This document shows, in pieces, positions 60,836 through 64,000 of a stretch of 64,000 nt of DNA. The stretch's first letter is position 1, and each line of letters begins with the position of its first letter. The notes below the pieces were generated by a model, which did not search any database, was not told where the DNA came from, and saw only the letters and a program-made list of their open reading frames with translations. The stretch comes from HGM04593 sp045646965 (GTDB lineage Bacteria > Bacteroidota > Bacteroidia > Bacteroidales > Bacteroidaceae): the NCBI GenBank assembly GCA_045646965.1, contig JAZRLR010000008.1, forward strand, positions 20,565 to 84,564, written 5' to 3'. The position numbers and the translations under genes were made by a program.

Positions 60836-60862
60836 CAACCGCCTCAATATTTGAGGCGGTTG
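60836..60862 (-). terminator. Hairpin after the 237-residue lipoprotein gene
   Basis: A perfect 12-bp stem CAACCGCCTCAA/TTGAGGCGGTTG (60836-60847 with 60851-60862) with a 3-nt loop lies 73 bp past the stop. A similar CAACCGCT hairpin lies at 63641-63676 at the other end of the segment. Confidence 0.7.
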
Positions 60863-60914
60863 TCGGTTCTTATTGTCAATACTTTAACACAAATCTTTGC
60901 CTTTTGGAACGGCA

Positions 60915-60938
60915 ACTGGTGTCAAGTACTGGTGTCAA
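60915..60938. repeat. Left copy of 24-bp composite direct repeat
   Basis: ACTGGTGTCAA occurs at 60915-60925 and again at 60928-60938, with GT between. The same double element occurs at 63552-63575. It overlaps the stop codon of the 237-residue lipoprotein. Confidence 0.8.
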
Positions 60939-61648
60939 AATGCGAATGTGGTTTTTAATTTATATCTAAATTGAATTTCTTGTAGGTTCTTCAATAATGC
61001 TTTATCTATTTTATATTCATTAATACATTCAATAATCTTGAAAAAGAATTCTATTTGTTCTATTGTCCAACCTTGACATCTTTCAAAATTTACATCGCAA
61101 AAGAATTGCATTTCTTGAGGTGGCATTTGTCTTCCATCGTCATCTTTGCAACGGAAACGATGGGTAACTGCCCAACCGTTAAAATCTTTGTAATATAGGT
61201 CATTTGTTGTGTTTCTTAATGCCAACACTTTTTCCTCAAGTTTGGGATTCAATTGCTTAAATTCTAATTCGTATTCTTCTTTTTCAGCCTTTGCACGATT
61301 ATAGTTACCTCTTGAATGTTCTGAATTATACGTTCTATTTTTAGGATTATAAATTTCCATTGTTGATTGAGCAGACTCAATTCTTCGTTCTAGAGTTCTG
61401 ATTTTATCATATAAATCATTGCATTCTTCTGAAAGTTTTATGATTTCTTCTAATTTTGATACATTGATACGGCTACTATCAATGCGGGTAGAGATGGTTT
61501 CATAACTTTCGGGATAAGTAAGATAATCTTTGATGCAATCAGAAATCAAATTCTCTGCTCGTTCTTCGTTTGTTGGATTATGCGGTGTTCCATTGCAAGA
61601 AATAAGCATAAAAACAATTGCGAAAAATAGTAAACGTTCCTTTTTCAT
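60935..61648 (-). CDS. AT-rich lipoprotein with coiled coil
   Basis: 237 residues with a lipobox signal peptide (MKKERLLFFAIVFMLISC; Cys18). Residues about 60-155 form a charged coiled coil (KIRTLERRIESAQSTMEIY). The C-terminal third (GWTIEQIEFFFKIIECINEY) is helical. Base composition is clearly AT-richer than the genes to the left, and its stop codon lies in the left 24-bp repeat, suggesting it belongs to an acquired segment. Function is unknown. Confidence 0.6.
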   Translation of the reverse strand: MKKERLLFFAIVFMLISCNGTPHNPTNEERAENLISDCIKDYLTYPESYETISTRIDSSRINVSKLEEIIKLSEECNDLYDKIRTLERRIESAQSTMEIYNPKNRTYNSEHSRGNYNRAKAEKEEYELEFKQLNPKLEEKVLALRNTTNDLYYKDFNGWAVTHRFRCKDDDGRQMPPQEMQFFCDVNFERCQGWTIEQIEFFFKIIECINEYKIDKALLKNLQEIQFRYKLKTTFAF

Positions 61649-61774
61649 ATATGTAGTTTGTGTTTTTTAACTTATTATATCACAAATATAGTTTGGGCGA
61701 ATGTAATAATGCAAATTTCGTTGAGATTATTTTGCAATTGATGTCATATATATTAGTGAATTTTAATTGTTGTA

Positions 61775-63205
61775 TTAGAATTTTACAACAACTGTTGGTA
61801 GCCCTTTTGCTTTTGCCATATCTATTAGATTTTTAGTAAATTTACTTTTTCCATCCCAAAATGCAATAACTGCATCTGCACAATTTATCATTTTTACATT
61901 AGATATATTTCCCGCATTTTCACCATATTTTTCCCATTCTGTATCAAATGGTATAGTAATTAGATTGTGTCTGTACGAATACCAATTAATAATGCTACTT
62001 TTTCTATCTGCTGTTCTAAAAAGGAGATTGATATTATGTGTTTTAATTTTTCTTGCAAGAAAATGATTGCATTTGTTCTCAAATAAAGTATAGTCTTTGA
62101 AACCATTACTGACAGCTATAATAATATTATACGTTTCTTTTGTATTAGTTTGTTCGTTTGTTACTTCTAATATTCTGTAATCGCTATTTTCAGAATATAG
62201 AAGCGAATATTTAGCTTTTCTATAACAATTACATATTTCTGCATAATTTATTTTGGGAAATGCAGGCTTACCATATTTTTTGCTTAATCTACAATATCCG
62301 AGTTTACCCCAATTTATTGAATTATTATATTTGCATTGGTCGCATCGTCTGAATTTAAGATGTTTAACCAACCAATCGTATGCAATATAGTCTTGGTTGT
62401 CTGAAAAAAAGAAATTTGCACTAACAACATTTAGCTCAACTATGGATTCTTTAAATATTTTGCTATTGGCTATACTGCATTGTATATTATTCTTAAAAGG
62501 GGTAGGCGATAATGCGGGGTAATATATAAATCTTGATATAGGAGAAACTAATTTTTCTTCTATTTTGCGTTTAAAAGAAATGAATTCAATTTTATTTCCA
62601 ATCCTTTTATTTAGGTTTTCAGATAAAAATCCATCTGAAAATAGGTTTTCAATATCTTTCTCTGTTTTTATGGATATTTCTATAATTTTTAATTCAGATT
62701 CCTTTTTTTCATCTTCACAAGGATGAGTGACGCATATCTCAATTAGAGTAGGTTGAATATTGGGATTTTTGGAATTTGTAAGTAACAAATCTGCAACAAA
62801 TCCTTTAATTGGTGCTTCTATCGTGCAAGTATCGTAGAACTCTTTTAAATCAACTTGATTAATTTCGTGTTCTTTATGGCAATTATAGTTTCTGAGATTG
62901 CAATTATGTTCTTTACAAGTTTTAGAAACTTCGTAAGAAATACAAAATTTATCAGAATTGTCAAAATGTTGTTTTATATACAATTTTCCAAGTTTATGTA
63001 AGTAAGTTTCTCCATTACACGAAACAACTTCCTTGTGATAAAAATGTGCTCTTCTATGTTTACTACCGATGGCTCTTGGGCGTAACTCGCCACCACATAC
63101 AATGCACTTGAATGTATGCAGTTTGCTTGATTCTTTTGTAAAGTCTTCTATTGAAACAATATTTCCTATTTCATCAAAAGCGTATTTGTATTTTAATTCG
63201 CCCAT
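61775..63205 (-). CDS. CoiA-like nuclease fused to a DUF2493/SLOG-type domain
   Basis: 476 residues. The start (AFDEIGNIVSIED, then FKCIVCGGELRPRAIGSKH with Cys34/Cys37) is the CoiA-type zinc-binding head. Residues about 130-200 have the restriction-endonuclease-like core: GFVADLLLTN (Asp139) then PTLIEICVTH (Glu156, with Cys158 where Lys is usual). A CDQCKYN zinc motif lies near 287. The C-terminal ~115 residues end CADAVIAFWDGKSKFTKNLI and GLPTVVVKF, the pattern of the DUF2493/YspA SLOG family, which bind nucleotides. A nuclease linked to a ligand-sensing domain would suit a conflict or defence role. The gene is AT-rich. It could also be a DNA-processing protein. Activity is not shown. Confidence 0.7.
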   Translation of the reverse strand: MGELKYKYAFDEIGNIVSIEDFTKESSKLHTFKCIVCGGELRPRAIGSKHRRAHFYHKEVVSCNGETYLHKLGKLYIKQHFDNSDKFCISYEVSKTCKEHNCNLRNYNCHKEHEINQVDLKEFYDTCTIEAPIKGFVADLLLTNSKNPNIQPTLIEICVTHPCEDEKKESELKIIEISIKTEKDIENLFSDGFLSENLNKRIGNKIEFISFKRKIEEKLVSPISRFIYYPALSPTPFKNNIQCSIANSKIFKESIVELNVVSANFFFSDNQDYIAYDWLVKHLKFRRCDQCKYNNSINWGKLGYCRLSKKYGKPAFPKINYAEICNCYRKAKYSLLYSENSDYRILEVTNEQTNTKETYNIIIAVSNGFKDYTLFENKCNHFLARKIKTHNINLLFRTADRKSSIINWYSYRHNLITIPFDTEWEKYGENAGNISNVKMINCADAVIAFWDGKSKFTKNLIDMAKAKGLPTVVVKF

Positions 63206-63325
63206 CTATCTTATTTTTAATAGCGCAAAAATACATATTCGTATAATTAAAATCAAGTGATACTAATAAAACAAAGTTATTGCTACCTGCTATGCAGGAG
63301 CAATAACTTACAAACTAAATTCAAA

Positions 63326-63562
63326 TTAAATACAAAACTCTCTTTTTACTCTTTGCACTGTACAAACACTAATATTGGATAACTTTGCTGTGTTGCGTAC
63401 AGAGTAACCACGCTTGAGCAGTGATATAACCTCTTTGTATTCCTCTTTCTTGAGTTCTGTGGACTTACAGGACCCTTTTCTGCGCCCTAACTTTCCACCG
63501 TTGGCAATATAACTATCTCTACCTGAATTGAGTCTGTAAACGATATATGCTACTGGTGTCAA
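63326..63562 (-). pseudogene. C-terminal remnant of a serine recombinase
   Basis: 78 residues. YRLNSGRDSYIANGGKLGRR leads into KGSCKSTELKKEEYKEVISL and a helix-turn-helix RGYSVRNTAKLSNISVCTVQ. This matches the DNA-binding C-terminus of Bacteroidales resolvase/invertase-type serine recombinases. The catalytic N-terminal domain (about 120 residues) is missing, and the broken edge lies in the right 24-bp repeat. It is unlikely to be active. It may still bind DNA. Confidence 0.75.
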
Positions 63563-63575
63563 AAACTGGTGTCAA
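63552..63575. repeat. Right copy of 24-bp composite direct repeat
   Basis: ACTGGTGTCAA occurs at 63552-63562 and 63565-63575 with AA between. Spacing and unit are identical to the left copy at 60915-60938, 2.6 kb away. Confidence 0.8.
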
Positions 63576-63605
63576 TTTACATTTATTAGCTATTATGTTA
63601 AAAAT

Positions 63606-63676
63606 CCCTCCAGAGAGGTCTGGAGGGTATATGTAAAGAGCAACCGCTCCAACATAATGAAATGTTGAAGCGGTTG
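63606..63676. terminator. Two adjacent hairpins beside the recombinase remnant
   Basis: CCCTCCAGA pairs with TCTGGAGGG (63606-63627), and CAACCGCTCCAACAT pairs with ATGTTGAAGCGGTTG (63641-63676) with one mismatch. Strong stems without long T-runs. Confidence 0.6.
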
Positions 63677-63698
63677 TAAGTTGTTGATTATGAATGTT

Positions 63699-64000
63699 TG
63701 CCCTGCGGGCTACTCCCATTGACCAACCTTTTGTTGCCTGCGGCAATCGCACCCCGCGTGGCACTATCTTCGTCAGTGCTACGTGCGACTATTGTTCCTA
63801 TGTTCTATTTAGGCAACTCTTGTAGTAAAATAGTTGTCCCCTTCGGGGCCATCCCATTGAATCAATTACAATCGCTTCGCGACCGCAACCCACGCGGTGT
63901 AACCTTCGTCTACACAGCGCGTGACTATTGCTTTGTAATTGCTTCTATGGGAATAAAAGAAAAAAGAGCCTTGCGGCTCTTTTTTCTTTTATTCCCATTC
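63699..64000. repeat. Tandem array of ~140-bp hairpin units at the window edge
   Basis: Three units each begin with a short GC hairpin (GCCCTGCGGGC near 63700, CCCCTTCGGGG near 63839, GAGCCTTGCGGCTC near 63967) followed by TCCCATT (63714-63720, 63852-63858, 63994-64000). Spacing is 138 and 142 bp. Units 1 and 2 remain alignable downstream (CTTCGTC, GTGACTATTG-like). The third unit is cut by the window. A nearly perfect 24-bp stem with one bulge spans 63947-63999. No ORF is supported. Nature unknown. Confidence 0.6.

Noticed and set aside
63519..63764. Minus-strand 81-codon frame overlapping the recombinase remnant
   Set aside because: It runs through hairpins and the repeat in a different frame from the recognisable recombinase motif.

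Overview
The window reads as chromosome of a gut-type Bacteroidales bacterium (Bacteroidota). The evidence is the recurring -7 promoter box TAnnTTTG, the lack of obvious Shine-Dalgarno sites, secreted proteins with type IX-like C-terminal sorting domains, a short histone H1-like protein, a secreted GH2 beta-galactosidase and a Bacteroidales-style small SRP RNA. Species cannot be fixed from sequence alone.

Layout. 1-0.7 kb: end of a GT2 glycosyltransferase/DUF4199 operon. 0.9-5.8 kb: two large secreted proteins with chitobiase-C-terminal-like domains and sorting tails. 6.1-6.25 kb: SRP RNA with promoter and terminator. 6.6-10.1 kb: an SGNH hydrolase and an orphan phage-tail-fibre-like protein. 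10.25-25.4 kb (minus): an exopolysaccharide/capsule cluster, read from the Wzc-type tyrosine kinase down through UDP-glucose dehydrogenase, a glycosyltransferase, a FucP-like permease, a nucleotidyltransferase-GHMP kinase fusion, UDP-GlcNAc 2-epimerase, a pyruvyl transferase, a second glycosyltransferase, a flippase, a polymerase and an acyltransferase. 25.9-30.7 kb: histone-like protein and beta-galactosidase. 30.8-34.2 kb: dTDP-rhamnose operon rfbACDB. 34.3-40.7 kb: outer-membrane barrel, LysM/periplasmic-binding protein, a CHU_C-type secreted protein and uvrA.

40.8-55.0 kb (minus) is the most unusual region. It holds a Ycf46-like AAA+ ATPase with three unknown neighbours, then (beyond upp) a WG-repeat membrane protein, a TerY-like vWA protein, a PP2C phosphatase, a DUF1232 protein, an ADP-ribosylglycohydrolase, a Nudix regulator-like protein, an unknown 223-residue protein, two small YbjN-like proteins and a fusion of a degenerate protein kinase to a CDC48-type AAA+ ATPase. 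Four of its transcription units carry the same upstream element, GATAGAT-N17-TCTA, with identical spacing. This suggests one coordinated regulon combining protein phosphorylation, ADP-ribose chemistry and AAA+ remodelling, related to but not the same as described Ter/vWA-PP2C-kinase systems.

55.4-60.1 kb: threonine genes (thrC, apgM-like), a candidate small peptide gene, a HAD phosphatase and an lrgAB-like pair. 60.2-64 kb: an AT-rich segment with two lipoproteins, a CoiA-like nuclease fused to a SLOG/DUF2493 domain, and the C-terminal remnant of a serine recombinase. A 24-bp composite repeat occurs at both ends of the 60.9-63.6 kb part, and a tandem array of hairpin-containing ~140-bp units follows it up to the window edge. 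This looks like a small genomic island with a possible nucleotide-sensing nuclease.
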